A stretch of DNA of 64,000 nucleotides from Kaistia hirudinis (GCF_014196455.1 NZ_JACIDS010000002.1:868001-932000); one strand, 5' to 3'; numbered from the stretch's first letter, positions 1 through 10,305 are shown. Notes: generated by a model not told the origin, from the sequence alone. Program-made: numbers and translations.

Positions 1-542
1 TCTCCGGACTGCCGGCGGCGCTGCTCGGCGGCGCGGCGGCCGAGGGCACGCAGCATGAATTGCCCAAGGCGCCGGTAACGTCGATTTCGGCGGGCGGCCT
101 CACGGCGGTCCTCGGCAAGACCACGCTGGGCGATGTCGCCTCGGCGCTCGGCGGTACGGTGGCGACGGCGAGCGATGGCGGGCAGGATGCTTCCTGGCTC
201 TGCTACACCGCGACGATCGGCGGCCAGGCGGCCTATATCTGGTTCCTCGCCAACAGCACGGATGCGAATGGCGCGCTGGACCTGGTGGGCGGCAATTTCA
301 GCTCCGTCGGCAAGAGCCAGCCCTGCGTCGCGCCGAAGGTCAGCCTCGACGACATCAATTTCTCCGTGCCCGGGCTCGGCGCAAGCCAGTCCGCATTGCA
401 GCAGCAGTTCGGCACGGTGGCAGCGCGCTATGGCTTCGTCGCCTATTCGAGCGAGCACGGATCGAACCTTCAGAACCTCAACTACCTGATCAAGGACGAC
501 GTGATCGTCGGCCTCGCCGTCACGCGGATCAGCGCGCCCTGA
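1..542 (+). CDS. Secreted protein of unknown function (5' end outside window)
   Basis: The reading frame is open from base 3, so the start codon lies upstream of the window. The first visible residues (SGLPAALLGGAAAEG) look like the end of a signal peptide hydrophobic core with an Ala-rich cleavage region, which suggests export. The remaining roughly 160 residues are rich in Gly, Ala and Ser, with two cysteines (in WLCYTAT and QPCVAP) that could form a disulfide. A TTG at 60 gives an internal in-frame start, but the upstream signal-like residues argue against it. I recognise no family. The stop at 540-542 faces the convergent thioesterase gene 15 bases away. Confidence 0.6.
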   Translation, partial: SGLPAALLGGAAAEGTQHELPKAPVTSISAGGLTAVLGKTTLGDVASALGGTVATASDGGQDASWLCYTATIGGQAAYIWFLANSTDANGALDLVGGNFSSVGKSQPCVAPKVSLDDINFSVPGLGASQSALQQQFGTVAARYGFVAYSSEHGSNLQNLNYLIKDDVIVGLAVTRISAP

Positions 543-557
543 GGGAAGAACGCGCCC

Positions 558-983
558 TCAGGCTTCGCTCTCCGGTGGGAGCGGGCGCGGGCGACGGTTC
601 TCGTCGATTGCGACGAAGGTGAAGGTCGCGTGGGTGACCTTGTCGATCGCGTCGCTGACGCGGTTGCGGCGCCAGGCTTCGACATAGATCCGCATGGACG
701 AGCGGCCGGACGACAGGATCCGGCCATAGATCGTCACCTCGTCGCCGACCGCCACCGCGCTCAGGAACGACATGCCGTCGACCGCCGCGGTCACGACGCG
801 GCCGCGCGCCCGGCGCGTGGCGATGGTCGACGCGCCGAGATCCATCTGTGACATCAGCCAGCCGCCGAAAATGTCGCCGGCCGGGTTGGTGTCATGCGGC
901 ATCGCGATGGTGCGCAGGACCGGCACGGTGGTGTGGTCGGGATTGAGCGTCGGAGGCGGCAGGTTCTGGGATTCGGACGTCAC
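558..983 (-). CDS. Acyl-CoA thioesterase, YciA-like hotdog fold
   Basis: This 141-residue protein probably hydrolyses acyl-CoA thioesters in the cytoplasm. Residues 33-48 carry the family signature NPAGDIFGGWLM followed by an aspartate (D48) on the central helix. Downstream are strands ending in TFTFVAID, typical of a single hotdog domain. The frame stays open upstream to 1115, but that extension is Arg/Ser-rich. I chose the GTG at 983 because GGAG sits about 10 bases before it and the length then fits the family. Substrate chain length cannot be inferred. It is convergent with the secreted-protein gene and is not obviously in an operon. Confidence 0.85.
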   Translation of the reverse strand: MTSESQNLPPPTLNPDHTTVPVLRTIAMPHDTNPAGDIFGGWLMSQMDLGASTIATRRARGRVVTAAVDGMSFLSAVAVGDEVTIYGRILSSGRSSMRIYVEAWRRNRVSDAIDKVTHATFTFVAIDENRRPRPLPPESEA

Positions 984-1053
984 GTGGCAGGATCTCCGCA
1001 GGGCAGTCTGGGCACTATAGCGTCGTCGCGGCGGGCGTGAACTGCGGCGGTGC

Positions 1054-1800
1054 TCAAAGCTCGGGCGGCAGGCCCTTGCGAGCGCGGAGCTCCTGCAGCG
1101 GCGGGATCGTCGCATACATATGCGGGTCGAGCAGGTCCCAGATGATCCCCCGATCCGGCTTCTGCGCGCCGGGGACGGTGATGGTGCGCGTCGGCGTGAA
1201 GATGATGTCCGCGACGCTGTCGAACACCTCCGGCGTCAACTCCTCGTCCAGCACCTGGCAGTCATGCACCACGGCGGCGACCGGGGTGGTGCCGTCGACC
1301 CGGCCGAGCTCGTGCAGCATCGCCCATTCCGTGTCGAAGAAGCCGTGGCCCTTGCCGAAGCGCACGCCCTGGTGATTGATCGCGCCGGTTCCCGTCACGA
1401 GATAGTCGACCGGCGGCAGCGCCGCGATCGCCTCGAGATCGACCGGACGTCCGACGCGCTCCATGCCGTCCAGCGTCGCCGCATAGAGGTGGAGTTCGGG
1501 CGCGATCTCGGCCGGATCCAGCAGCCAGAAGCCGCGCCGGATGCTGTAGGTCGTCACCAGAACGCGCTTGCCGTCGCGCAGCGCCTGGTGGCGCAGCCGC
1601 TCGATGCAATTGTCGGGTGCGATGAAAATCAGATCGGCGCGCTGGTAGAACTCATGCGCGGTCAACCGCGCGCAGGCCGCTCCGCCGCCCTCGAAATCGG
1701 CGATGAATTCGCCGAAATCGAAATGGAACCGGCTGTCGGCCACCGCGACCTTGCGCAATTCGCTCCAGACGCGCTCGCGCACTGGCTGCTTCCCGTTCAT
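1054..1800 (-). CDS. 5-formyltetrahydrofolate cyclo-ligase family protein
   Basis: The 248-residue protein resembles the 5-FTHF cyclo-ligase (MTHFS-like) family, whose founding enzyme uses ATP to convert 5-formyl-THF to 5,10-methenyl-THF. The loop [10 protein letters not shown] at about residues 147-156 matches the family's glycine-rich GxGxGYYD nucleotide/phosphate loop. The N-terminal [13 protein letters not shown] resembles the start of the domain. It is longer than classic enzymes (about 180-200 residues) and diverges elsewhere, so it may be a paralogue with another substrate. The ATG at 1800 is preferred over TTG at 1806 because GAGGAC lies a few bases upstream. Confidence 0.7.
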   Translation of the reverse strand: MNGKQPVRERVWSELRKVAVADSRFHFDFGEFIADFEGGGAACARLTAHEFYQRADLIFIAPDNCIERLRHQALRDGKRVLVTTYSIRRGFWLLDPAEIAPELHLYAATLDGMERVGRPVDLEAIAALPPVDYLVTGTGAINHQGVRFGKGHGFFDTEWAMLHELGRVDGTTPVAAVVHDCQVLDEELTPEVFDSVADIIFTPTRTITVPGAQKPDRGIIWDLLDPHMYATIPPLQELRARKGLPPEL

Positions 1801-1916
1801 CCTCAAGTCCTCGTCTGCTCAGTCTGGTGGTCGGGACGGCAACGTGCCGGTCCTGCCGGACGGACAGCAGCCTCAAGGCCCGGCGGCGGACATCATGACG
1901 AGCCGGCCCTCAAACG

Positions 1917-1943
1917 GAAAGGCCGCGCAGGGTGCGCGGCCTC
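1917..1943 (-). terminator. Rho-independent terminator of glnII
   Basis: The arms GGCCGCGC (1921-1928) and GCGCGGCC (1934-1941) form a perfect 8-bp stem with a 5-base loop. Read leftward, the stem is followed by TTTCC. It lies about 30 bases after the glnII stop. Confidence 0.65.
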
Positions 1944-1972
1944 TCTTCTTGTCCCTCTGGATTTTTGTCGTC

Positions 1973-3007
1973 TCAGGCGGCGACCGAAATCTCGGTCGGC
2001 ACCTCGGAGATGGTCTTCAGCACCTGCGAGGCGATCTGGTAGGGGTCGCCCTGGGAGTTCGGGCGGCGATCCTCGAGATAGCCCTTGTAGTCGTTCTTGA
2101 TGAACGAGTGCGGAACGCGGATCGAAGCGCCGCGATCGGCCACGCCATAGGAGAACTTGTTCCACGGCGCGGTTTCATGCTTGCCGGTCAGGCGCAGATG
2201 ATTGTCCGGACCGTAGACGGCGATGTGGTCTTCGAGGTTCTTGCCGAACTGCTCCATCAGGGCCTCGAAATAGGCCTTGCCGCCCACTTCGCGCATGAAC
2301 TTGGTGGAGAAGTTGCAGTGCATGCCCGAGCCGTTCCAGTCGGTATCGCCGAGCGGCTTGCAGTGCCACTCGATGTCGATGCCGTACTTCTCGGTCAGGC
2401 GCTGCAGCAGGTAGCGCGCCATCCAGACTTCGTCGGCGGCCTTCTTGGAGCCCTTGCCGAAAATCTGGAATTCCCACTGGCCCTTCGCGACTTCCGCGTT
2501 GATGCCTTCGTGGTTGATGCCGGCCTCGAGGCAGAGCTCGAGATGCTCTTCCACGATCTGGCGGGCCACGTCGCCGACGTTCTTGAAGCCGACGCCGGTG
2601 TAGTAGGGGCCCTGCGGCGCGGGATAGCCATGCTCGGGGAAGCCGAGCGGACGACCGTCCTTGTAGAAGAAATATTCCTGCTCGAAGCCGAACCAGGCGC
2701 CGTCATCGTCCAGGATCGTGGCGCGCGCATTGGAGGCATGCGGCGTGACGCCGTCGGGCATCATCACTTCGCACATCACGAGCACGCCGTTCTTGCGGGC
2801 GGGATCGGGATAGACGGCGACGGGCTTCAGCACGCAGTCGGAGCTGCGCCCCTCGGCCTGCATCGTGGACGAGCCGTCGAAGCCCCACAGCGGCAGCTCC
2901 TCGAGCGCCGGGAAGTGGTCGAATTCCTTGATCTGGGTCTTGCCGCGCAGATTGGGGACCGGCGTGTAGCCGTCGAGCCAGATGTACTCGAGCTTATATT
3001 TTGTCAT
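1973..3007 (-). CDS. glnII: Glutamine synthetase type II
   Basis: This 344-residue enzyme makes glutamine from glutamate, ammonia and ATP in the cytoplasm. Its length and the eukaryote-like motifs [13 protein letters not shown] (in FGFEQEYFF), [10 protein letters not shown] and [18 protein letters not shown] identify GSII rather than the 12-mer GSI, and it has no adenylylation tyrosine segment. GSII beside GSI is characteristic of rhizobia and relatives. In the family, glnII is transcribed from an NtrC/sigma-54 promoter, and a matching -24/-12 site lies at 3099-3114. The DUF2735 gene diverges from it, as in related genomes. Confidence 0.97.
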   Translation of the reverse strand: MTKYKLEYIWLDGYTPVPNLRGKTQIKEFDHFPALEELPLWGFDGSSTMQAEGRSSDCVLKPVAVYPDPARKNGVLVMCEVMMPDGVTPHASNARATILDDDGAWFGFEQEYFFYKDGRPLGFPEHGYPAPQGPYYTGVGFKNVGDVARQIVEEHLELCLEAGINHEGINAEVAKGQWEFQIFGKGSKKAADEVWMARYLLQRLTEKYGIDIEWHCKPLGDTDWNGSGMHCNFSTKFMREVGGKAYFEALMEQFGKNLEDHIAVYGPDNHLRLTGKHETAPWNKFSYGVADRGASIRVPHSFIKNDYKGYLEDRRPNSQGDPYQIASQVLKTISEVPTEISVAA

Positions 3008-3442
3008 TCAACTCTCTCATAGCTGGGGACGCGGGAGGCGCCACGTTCCGAACTGTCCGGCCGCGCGATGGGTAGCCCGACTACGACAGCATTGCTGTAG
3101 CATTTTGCATGCCATGTGCACCTGCCACTCACCATTCCACGCGCCGGAGCCCTTCGCGCGCCGCCGCGCGCGCGTGCAGCGCACCATGTAGCCCGCATTT
3201 CGCCTGCGATATGGGCAGGGCGCGGAAGCAGCCAGCGGCGACTTGCCGCGTCCGCCGGCCCCGCACCGTCCGCCGCCAGGGTGGGAAGACCGAACTGACG
3301 GATCGGCCAGCAAAGCCACATCATGATCAAATGATAGGCAATTGCATATTTTTTGGGATGCCGAGGATCGAATCCGGTCCCGCGCGTGTTATATGGGGGA
3401 CATCGGCCGTGCCATTCGTGCGGCCAGTCAGGAGAGACCAAC
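3008..3442. other. Divergent intergenic region, glnII / DUF2735
   Basis: This 435-base gap holds the glnII sigma-54 promoter near its left end. Just downstream of the -12 element is a small dyad: ACAGCA (3086-3091), one base, TGCTGT (3093-3098). A locally AT-rich patch lies at about 3322-3356. A TTATAT at 3389-3394 could be a -10 element for the rightward gene, but no good -35 accompanies it. No convincing coding frame was seen. Confidence 0.5.
3099..3114 (-). promoter_or_regulatory. Sigma-54 promoter of glnII
   Basis: Read leftward the site is TGGCATGCAAAATGCT. It matches the sigma-54 consensus TGGCACG-N4-TTGC(A/T) at the essential GG and GC doublets with exact spacing. It predicts a transcript start near 3088 and a leader of about 80 bases. 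NtrC half-sites (TGCACC at 3117-3122) are present, but no full palindrome was found. Confidence 0.65.
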
Positions 3443-3616
3443 GTGAACAGGACAGAACAGCGGGAGTCGGCCACGATCATCCCGTTCCCCGTCCGGGCGC
3501 GTGCCGGCGCCTCGGGTCCCCAGCCATATGCCGTCGCCGACCTTCCGGTCGTCGACTCGGCGTCCTGGTACCATGAGGCAGCGATGCGCGAGGACGAGCA
3601 GGCGGGCACGCACTGA
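3443..3616 (+). CDS. DUF2735-like small protein
   Basis: A 57-residue protein starting at GTG 3443, preceded by AGGAGA at good spacing. The pattern N-terminal RESATIIPFPV, a central variable stretch, then SWYHEAAMREDE resembles the DUF2735 family, small proteins of unknown function found near glnII in Hyphomicrobiales. It has no signal peptide or membrane segment. Its position between glnII and glnA suggests a link with nitrogen status, but nothing in the sequence shows a mechanism. It is convergent with glnA and shares the terminator at 3690-3723. Confidence 0.75.
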   Translation: MNRTEQRESATIIPFPVRARAGASGPQPYAVADLPVVDSASWYHEAAMREDEQAGTH

Positions 3617-3689
3617 GATTGCGCACCCCGATGCGGATTGCCCGGGAGATCCGGGCCGCAGGACCGGGCGAAGTAGCCCCGCGAAACTG

Positions 3690-3723
3690 AAAAGGCCGAC
3701 ACGGTGATCCGGGTCGGCCTTTT
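3690..3723. terminator. Bidirectional terminator, DUF2735 / glnA
   Basis: AAAAGGCCGAC (3690-3700) pairs perfectly with GTCGGCCTTTT (3713-3723) around a 12-base loop. The A run on the left and T run on the right let it work in both directions between the convergent genes. Confidence 0.85.
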
Positions 3724-3764
3724 CGTTTGAGGAGCGGGCGGCAGAGCCGCCCGCCGGGTCGGTC

Positions 3765-5174
3765 TTAGACCGAATAGTACATCTCGAACTCGATCGGGTG
3801 CGGCGTCATCTCATACGCCATCAGCTCTTCCCACTTCAGCTCGATGTAGCTGTCGATGAAGTCCTTCGAGAACACGTCGCCGGCCGTGAGGAAGGCGTTG
3901 TCCTTGCGCAGGCTCTCCAGCGCGTCGCGCAGCGAACCGCAGACCGTCGGGATCTTCTTCAGCTCCTTCGGCGGCAGGTCGTAGAGGTTCTTGTCCATCG
4001 CCTCGCCGGGATGGATCTTGTTCTTGATGCCGTCGAGGCCGGCCATCAGCATCGCCGCGAAGGCGAGATACGGATTGGCCGTCGGGTCGGGGAAGCGGAC
4101 CTCGAGGCGCTTGGCCTTGGGCGAGGTCGTGTAGGGGATGCGCACCGAAGCCGAGCGGTTGCGCGCCGAATAGGCGAGCAGCACCGGAGCCTCATAGCCC
4201 GGGACCAGACGCTTGTAGGAGTTGGTCGACGGGTTGGTGAAGGCGTTGAGCGCCTTGGCGTGCTTCAGGATGCCGCCGATATAGTAGAGGCAGGTCTCGG
4301 AGAGGTCGGCATACTGGTTGCCGGCGAAGACCGGCTTGCCGTCCTTCCAGATCGACTGGTGGCAGTGCATGCCCGAACCATTGTCGCCGAAGACCGGCTT
4401 CGGCATGAAGGTCGCCGTCTTGCCATAGGCCTGCGCGACATTGTGGATCGCGTACTTGTAGATCTGCAGGTGGTCGGCGACCTTGGTCAGCGGCGCGAAC
4501 TTGATGCCGAGTTCGTGCTGGGCCGAGGCGACCTCGTGATGGTGCTTCTCGACGGCGACGCCCATCGCGGCCATCTGGGCGAGCATTTCGCCGCGCAGGT
4601 CCTGCTGGCTGTCGATCGGCGGAACCGGGAAATAGCCGCCCTTCTTCTTGACGTGATGGCCGAGATTGCCGCCCTCATACTCGGTGTCGGTATTGATCGG
4701 CAGCTCGGGGTCGTCGATCTTGAAGCCGGTGTTGTACGGGTCGGTCTTGTACTTGACGTCCGAGAAGATGAAGAACTCGGCCTCGGGCCCGAAATAGACC
4801 GTGTCGCCCACGCCCAGCTGCTTCATGTAGGCTTCGGACTTCTTCGCGATCGCGCGCGGATCGCGATTGTAGCTCTCGCCGGAGATCGGGTCGATGATGT
4901 CGCCGACGAGAACGAGCGTGGTCTGCGCGAAGAAGGGGTCAATGAAGGCGCTGTCCGGGTCGGGAATCAGCGTCATGTCCGACTCGTTGATCGCCTTCCA
5001 GCCGGCGATCGAGGAGCCGTCGAAGGCGGTGCCTTCGGCGAACATCTCTTCGTCGACCATGCCGACGTCGAACGTCACGTGCTGCCACTTGCCGCGGGGA
5101 TCCGTGAAGCGCAGGTCGACATACTTCACGTCCTGATCCTTGATCAGCTTCAGGACGTCCTTGGCCGTCTTCAT
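3765..5174 (-). CDS. glnA: Glutamine synthetase type I
   Basis: The 469-residue main ammonia-assimilating enzyme, active as a dodecamer. Visible signatures are FDGSSI (51-56), the metal-binding segment GPEAEFF (129-135), NGSGMHCH (265-272) and the ATP-site region ending RSASVRIP. Tyr398 in KNLYDLPP is the adenylylation site position, so activity control by GlnE is expected. It lies 122 bases downstream of glnB and is read in the same direction, so the pair probably forms the glnBA operon. GGAAGGA lies upstream of the ATG at 5174. The short glnB-glnA gap has no clear terminator. Confidence 0.98.
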   Translation of the reverse strand: MKTAKDVLKLIKDQDVKYVDLRFTDPRGKWQHVTFDVGMVDEEMFAEGTAFDGSSIAGWKAINESDMTLIPDPDSAFIDPFFAQTTLVLVGDIIDPISGESYNRDPRAIAKKSEAYMKQLGVGDTVYFGPEAEFFIFSDVKYKTDPYNTGFKIDDPELPINTDTEYEGGNLGHHVKKKGGYFPVPPIDSQQDLRGEMLAQMAAMGVAVEKHHHEVASAQHELGIKFAPLTKVADHLQIYKYAIHNVAQAYGKTATFMPKPVFGDNGSGMHCHQSIWKDGKPVFAGNQYADLSETCLYYIGGILKHAKALNAFTNPSTNSYKRLVPGYEAPVLLAYSARNRSASVRIPYTTSPKAKRLEVRFPDPTANPYLAFAAMLMAGLDGIKNKIHPGEAMDKNLYDLPPKELKKIPTVCGSLRDALESLRKDNAFLTAGDVFSKDFIDSYIELKWEELMAYEMTPHPIEFEMYYSV

Positions 5175-5296
5175 TGGCGATTCCTTCCATCGAATGGTTC
5201 GTGCCGTTGGGGGCAGCGAAGGCTTGAGATGGCAGCCGCCGGCACAAACGGATTCCGGCGCACCAGGGCTCCGGAAGCCGTTGATAATCCGAGGAG

Positions 5297-5957
<661 letters not shown>

Positions 5958-7430
5958 ATGGAACTGTTGACGCCGGCCGAAATGGGTGAGGCGGATCGGC
6001 TGACGATCGCAGCCGGCACGCCGGGCTACAAGCTGATGAAGGCGGCGGGCCGCGCCGTTGCCGACGCGGTCGCCCGCGCGCCGCTCGGAACGCGCGTCTC
6101 GATCTTCTGCGGGCCAGGCAATAATGGCGGCGACGGCTTCGTCGCGGCGCGCATCCTCACAGAGCGCGGCTATCGCGTCGAGCTCGGGCTGCTTGGGTTC
6201 CGCGAGGCGCTCAAGGGCGATGCGGCCCTCGCCGCGGCGGACTGGAAGGGCGAGGTGCTGCCGCTCGCCGCGCTCGCGCCGGTGGCGGATGGCGTGGTGA
6301 TCGATGCGCTGTTCGGCGCCGGCCTCGACCGCGATCTGACCGGCGCGGCGGCCGAAGCCGTGCGGGTCATCAAAGCGTCGGGCGCGCGCGTCGTCGCGGT
6401 CGATCTGCCGAGCGGCATCCATGGCGGCACCGGCGCGGTGATGGGCGTCGCGGTCCATGCCGATGAAAGCGTCACCTTCTTTCGCCCGAAGCCCGGCCAT
6501 GTCCTGCTGCCGGGGCGGGCGCATGCCGGCCGGCTGACCGTCGCCGATATCGGCATCGCCGATGCGGTGCTGGAGACGATCCGGCCGATGGCTATGCAGA
6601 ACCGTACCGATGTCTGGTTGCCGTCCCTGCCGCAGGCGGACATCGTGGGCCACAAATATGACCGCGGCCATCTCGTGGTCCTCTCCGGCGGCATGCTGCA
6701 TACCGGCGCGCCCCGCATGGCGGCGCGGGCCGGGCTGCGCATCGGCGCCGGGCTGGTCACGATCGCCGCGCCGCCGGACGCGCTGGCGACCCATGCCGCG
6801 CATCTGACGGCGATCATGATCCGCCGCGTGGCGGATGGCGCGGCGCTGGCCGATCTCCTCGCCGATTCGCGCTTCAACGCCGTCGTCGCCGGACCGGCGC
6901 TCGGGGTAGGGGAGGCGACGATCGCGCTGGTCGAGGCTGCGCTCGCCTCCGGGGCGGCCCTGGTGCTGGATGCGGATGCACTGACGTCGTATCGCGACGC
7001 GCCTGACCGCCTCTTCCGCGCGATCGCCGGGCGATCCGCGCCGGTCGTGCTGACGCCGCATGACGGGGAGTTCGCGCGCCTCTTCCCGGATCTCGCCGCT
7101 CAGGCGGGCAAGATCGAGCGCACCCGCGCGGCGGCGATGCGTTCCGGGGCGGTCGTCCTGCTCAAGGGCCCTGACACCGTCGTCGCGCATCCCGACGGCC
7201 GCGCCTCGGTCGCGGACAATGCGCCGCCCTTCCTGGCGACGGCCGGCTCGGGCGACGTGCTCGCCGGCATGATCGGCGGCCTGCTCGCCCAGCACATGCC
7301 GCCCTTCGAGGCAACGAGCGCCGCGGTCTATCTGCATGGCGAGGCGGGCAGCGTCGCCGGCCGCGGCCTGATCGCGGAGGATCTGCCGGAAGCGCTGCCC
7401 CGTGTTTTCGCCGCGCTGGACGGCGCCTGA
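5958..7430 (+). CDS. nnrD: Bifunctional NAD(P)HX epimerase / ADP-dependent dehydratase
   Basis: The 490-residue protein repairs hydrated NADH and NADPH in the cytoplasm. The N-terminal half is the epimerase (YjeF_N) with GPGNNGGDG at about 52-60. The C-terminal half is the ribokinase-like dehydratase, with a GPGLG-like loop (GPALGVG), LDADAL, LTPHDGEF and TAGSGDVLAG. Fusion of both domains is the usual bacterial layout. The frame is open from GTG 5931, but the ATG at 5958 starts exactly at the family N terminus and has GGGAG about 9 bases upstream. It diverges from glnB. Confidence 0.93.
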   Translation: MELLTPAEMGEADRLTIAAGTPGYKLMKAAGRAVADAVARAPLGTRVSIFCGPGNNGGDGFVAARILTERGYRVELGLLGFREALKGDAALAAADWKGEVLPLAALAPVADGVVIDALFGAGLDRDLTGAAAEAVRVIKASGARVVAVDLPSGIHGGTGAVMGVAVHADESVTFFRPKPGHVLLPGRAHAGRLTVADIGIADAVLETIRPMAMQNRTDVWLPSLPQADIVGHKYDRGHLVVLSGGMLHTGAPRMAARAGLRIGAGLVTIAAPPDALATHAAHLTAIMIRRVADGAALADLLADSRFNAVVAGPALGVGEATIALVEAALASGAALVLDADALTSYRDAPDRLFRAIAGRSAPVVLTPHDGEFARLFPDLAAQAGKIERTRAAAMRSGAVVLLKGPDTVVAHPDGRASVADNAPPFLATAGSGDVLAGMIGGLLAQHMPPFEATSAAVYLHGEAGSVAGRGLIAEDLPEALPRVFAALDGA

Positions 7431-7583
7431 CGGTCGAAGCGTTGTTCGGTAGCGACGGTCCACCGACGCTGCTGTGCGTTGTAGGCGGTTGCGAGACGCG
7501 ATATTCTCGGCAAGGTTGAATGCAATGCACAGCGGCGATGCGTGACGAAACGCCAGACGCCAGCGATCCGAGGGAGGAAAGCC

Positions 7584-8555
7584 GTGGGTGTCGACGCCGA
7601 TCACTGGAATTCCAATATTCTCTTCACCGATAAGGCCGAATTCGACATCGAAGCCTACCTGACGACGGCCGCGCGCGATGCCGACTACAATCTCAAAGAG
7701 AAGCTGGAACAGTGGCGCGAACTCGGGGTCGTGGTGCTCGAGAACAGCGTCGATGTCGGACTGATCGAGGCCCTGCTCGCGGATGTCGAATATCTGAGCG
7801 AGCATCGTTCGCAATTCGACCTCGAAGTCGAGCACAAGGGCGTCCGCCATCGGCTCGGCGATCTGACGGAATCCCCGCTGACCGACACGGGCGTCAAGTT
7901 CAATTGCCTGGAGAATATCTCGCTCGCGGCCCGGCAACTGAGCCTGACGCCAAGCGTCTGCGACTTTCTGGGGCACGTGTTTCAGGATGCGCCGGTGGTG
8001 ATCCAATCGCTGACCTTCTGGCGCGGCAGCGAGCAGCCCGCGCATCTCGACTATCCCTGGGTGCGCGTCCAGACGAAGCTGCCGCATCTGGCTGCCAGCT
8101 GGATCCCGCTCGAGGACATTCATCCAGACGCCGGTCCGCTCGCCTATTATCCCGGCTCGCACCGGCACGGCCTCATCCCGCCATTCGACTGGGGAAACGG
8201 CAGCCTCGTTCAGGAGCCCGACAGCACGCGCACGCCGGCCGATTTCGTCGCCTACCTCCGCGAGGAGATCGACAAGCTCAGCCTCTCGAAGGCCGTGTTT
8301 CTGCCGAAGCGGGGCGACGTGCTGATCTGGCACGGCAACGTCCTGCACGAAGGTACCCCGGTGAAGGATCGCTCGCGGACCCGCAGATCCTATGTGACAC
8401 ACTACACCTCGCTCGGAGCCTATCCATCGGACTATCATTTTCCGGATGCGCTGGCGGCGGGCCGCTACACCGGATCGGACCGCGGCTATGTCTTTGACCA
8501 TCCCTGGGTGAAGGACGACGGCGGCTTGCCGAGCTGGGAAAGGCTGCCGCGCTGA
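7584..8555 (+). CDS. Phytanoyl-CoA dioxygenase (PhyH) family protein
   Basis: This 323-residue protein is probably a non-haem Fe(II)/2-oxoglutarate-dependent oxygenase. The iron-binding HxD is in PAHLDYPW (H154, D156). A distal histidine is in WHGNVLHEG (H255), followed by an arginine pair (RTRRSY) suited to binding 2-oxoglutarate; a YYPGSHRHG segment lies between. GTG 7584 is chosen because GGAGGAAAG sits just upstream. An earlier GTG at 7542 has no clear ribosome site. The family acts on many substrates, and the neighbours give no hint of which. It is monocistronic between nnrD and tRNA-Leu. Confidence 0.82.
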   Translation: MGVDADHWNSNILFTDKAEFDIEAYLTTAARDADYNLKEKLEQWRELGVVVLENSVDVGLIEALLADVEYLSEHRSQFDLEVEHKGVRHRLGDLTESPLTDTGVKFNCLENISLAARQLSLTPSVCDFLGHVFQDAPVVIQSLTFWRGSEQPAHLDYPWVRVQTKLPHLAASWIPLEDIHPDAGPLAYYPGSHRHGLIPPFDWGNGSLVQEPDSTRTPADFVAYLREEIDKLSLSKAVFLPKRGDVLIWHGNVLHEGTPVKDRSRTRRSYVTHYTSLGAYPSDYHFPDALAAGRYTGSDRGYVFDHPWVKDDGGLPSWERLPR

Positions 8556-8680
8556 CCGCGGGCTAACCCGTCCGGCGGGAAGGCGATCGGCTTTTCGATT
8601 GACCGCGCGGGCGCGGATGCTATAGAGGCGGCGCCTTGGACTTCAGTCCGGCCAAAGGGCCATTCCGGCCGTCGGCCGTC

Positions 8681-8765
8681 GCGGGCGTGGTGGAACTGGT
8701 AGACACGCTGGATTTAGGTTCCAGTGGCTTGCGCCATGGGGGTTCAAGTCCCTCCGCCCGCACCA
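8681..8765 (+). tRNA. tRNA-Leu (anticodon UAG)
   Basis: An 85-base class II tRNA with acceptor arms GCGGGCG and CGCCCGC. The anticodon arm CTGGA-TTTAGGT-TCCAG gives anticodon TAG. It has a long variable arm, GGTTCAAGTCC as T arm, and an encoded CCA at 8763-8765. It lies just upstream of tig. Confidence 0.97.
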
Positions 8766-8838
8766 GACGTCCGCATCGAGAAGAACAACGCCGCCGGCCA
8801 GAAACCGACCAACGGACCGATACGAGAAAGCACTGATT

Positions 8839-10194
8839 ATGCAGGTGACCGAGACCCTCAACGAGGGCCTGAAGCGTGAAATCCAGATCGTGGTCCCCGC
8901 GACCGAGCTCGACAGCCGCTTGAGCGCTCGACTGGAGCAGCTCAAGGGCCAGGTGAAGCTGAACGGATTCCGTCCGGGCAAGGTCCCGACCGCTCATCTG
9001 CGCCGCCTCTACGGCAAGTCCGCGATGGCCGAGATCGTCCAGGAACTGCTCAACGAGAACGCGCGCAAGACGCTCGAAGAACGTGGCGAGCGCGCCGCCG
9101 TGCAGCCGAACTTCGAGCTGCCCGAGAGCGAGGACGAGACCGGCGATATCCTCTCCGGCAAGCGCGACCTCGCCTACAAGATGACCTATGAGGTCCTGCC
9201 GCAGTTCACCGTCGGCGAAGTCACGGGCATCAAGATCGATCGCCCGGTCGCCGAGGTCACGGACGAGGAACTCGACGCCGAGGTCGCCAAGCTGGCCCGC
9301 GATTCGAGCGAGTACCAGCCCAAGGACGGCGAGGCCGAGAATGGCGATCGCCTGACGATCTCCTATGTCGGCAAGATCGACGGCGAGGCCTTCGAGGGCG
9401 GCGCCGACGAGAACGGCATGGTCCAGATCGGCTCCGGCCGCTTCATCCCCGGCTTCGAGGAACAGCTGATCGGCGCCAAGAAGGGCGATGAGCGCGTCCT
9501 GAACGTGACCTTCCCCGAGGAATACGGCGCGAAGCAGCTGGCCGGCAAGGCCGCGACCTTCGACGTCACCGTCAAGGAAGTCTCGGCACCGGTCGCCGTC
9601 ACCGTCGACGACGAATGGGCCAAGAAGTTCGGCATCGAATCGCTGGAGAAGCTCCGCGAGACGATCCGCGAGCAGATGCAGAACCAGCTCAACGTCGCGA
9701 CGCGCACCAAGATCAAGCGCCAGCTCCTCGACCAGCTCGACGAGCGCCATTCCTTCGAACTGCCGCCGACCATGGTCGAGCAGGAGTTCGAGAATGTCTG
9801 GCGTCAGGTGACGCAGGATCTCGAGCGCTCGGGCCGTTCCTTCGAGGACGAAGAGACGACGGAAGAGGCCGCCAAGGCCGATTACCGCAAGATCGCCGAG
9901 CGCCGCGTGCGCCTCGGTCTCGTCCTGTCGGAGATCGGCGAGCAGAACGCCATCCAGGTGACGGACGAGGAGCTCCAGCGCGCGCTCGTCGACCGCATCC
10001 GCCAGTTCCCGGGCCAGGAAAAGGAAGTCTACGACTTCTACAAGAGCAACCCGGAAGCCCTGGCGAGCCTGCGCGCGCCGATCTTCGAGGAGAAGGTCGT
10101 CGACCATCTCCTGACCCTCGCCGACATCACGGACCGCACGGTCTCCCGCGAGGAGCTGTTCAAGGACGACGAGGACGCCGACGCCGCGGCGTAA
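8839..10194 (+). CDS. tig: Trigger factor chaperone / peptidyl-prolyl isomerase
   Basis: The 451-residue ribosome-associated chaperone meets nascent chains at the exit tunnel. The N-terminal domain carries the ribosome-binding signature NGFRPGKVP (42-50). An FKBP-type isomerase domain follows around residues 165-245 (GDRLTISYVGKIDGEAFEGG and IPGFEEQLIGAKKG). The long helical C-terminal domain ends in an acidic tail. Length and domain order are standard. It lies directly upstream of clpP and clpX, the conserved quality-control cluster, but its 240-base separation from clpP suggests separate promoters. Confidence 0.97.
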   Translation: MQVTETLNEGLKREIQIVVPATELDSRLSARLEQLKGQVKLNGFRPGKVPTAHLRRLYGKSAMAEIVQELLNENARKTLEERGERAAVQPNFELPESEDETGDILSGKRDLAYKMTYEVLPQFTVGEVTGIKIDRPVAEVTDEELDAEVAKLARDSSEYQPKDGEAENGDRLTISYVGKIDGEAFEGGADENGMVQIGSGRFIPGFEEQLIGAKKGDERVLNVTFPEEYGAKQLAGKAATFDVTVKEVSAPVAVTVDDEWAKKFGIESLEKLRETIREQMQNQLNVATRTKIKRQLLDQLDERHSFELPPTMVEQEFENVWRQVTQDLERSGRSFEDEETTEEAAKADYRKIAERRVRLGLVLSEIGEQNAIQVTDEELQRALVDRIRQFPGQEKEVYDFYKSNPEALASLRAPIFEEKVVDHLLTLADITDRTVSREELFKDDEDADAAA

Positions 10195-10305
10195 TCCGCG
10201 CTTCGTCCGACGATCCAGCATGGCCGCGCCCGTCGCGGCCATGCGCATTTCAAGGCGCCGCGGATTCGCGGCTGGCGCCGGGGTCCGATCGGGCCGGGAC
10301 GGGCA

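Noticed and set aside
3117-3188. NtrC binding sites upstream of glnII
   Set aside because: Only half-sites such as TGCACC and a compressed GTGCA/CACCA were seen. None has the normal spacing.
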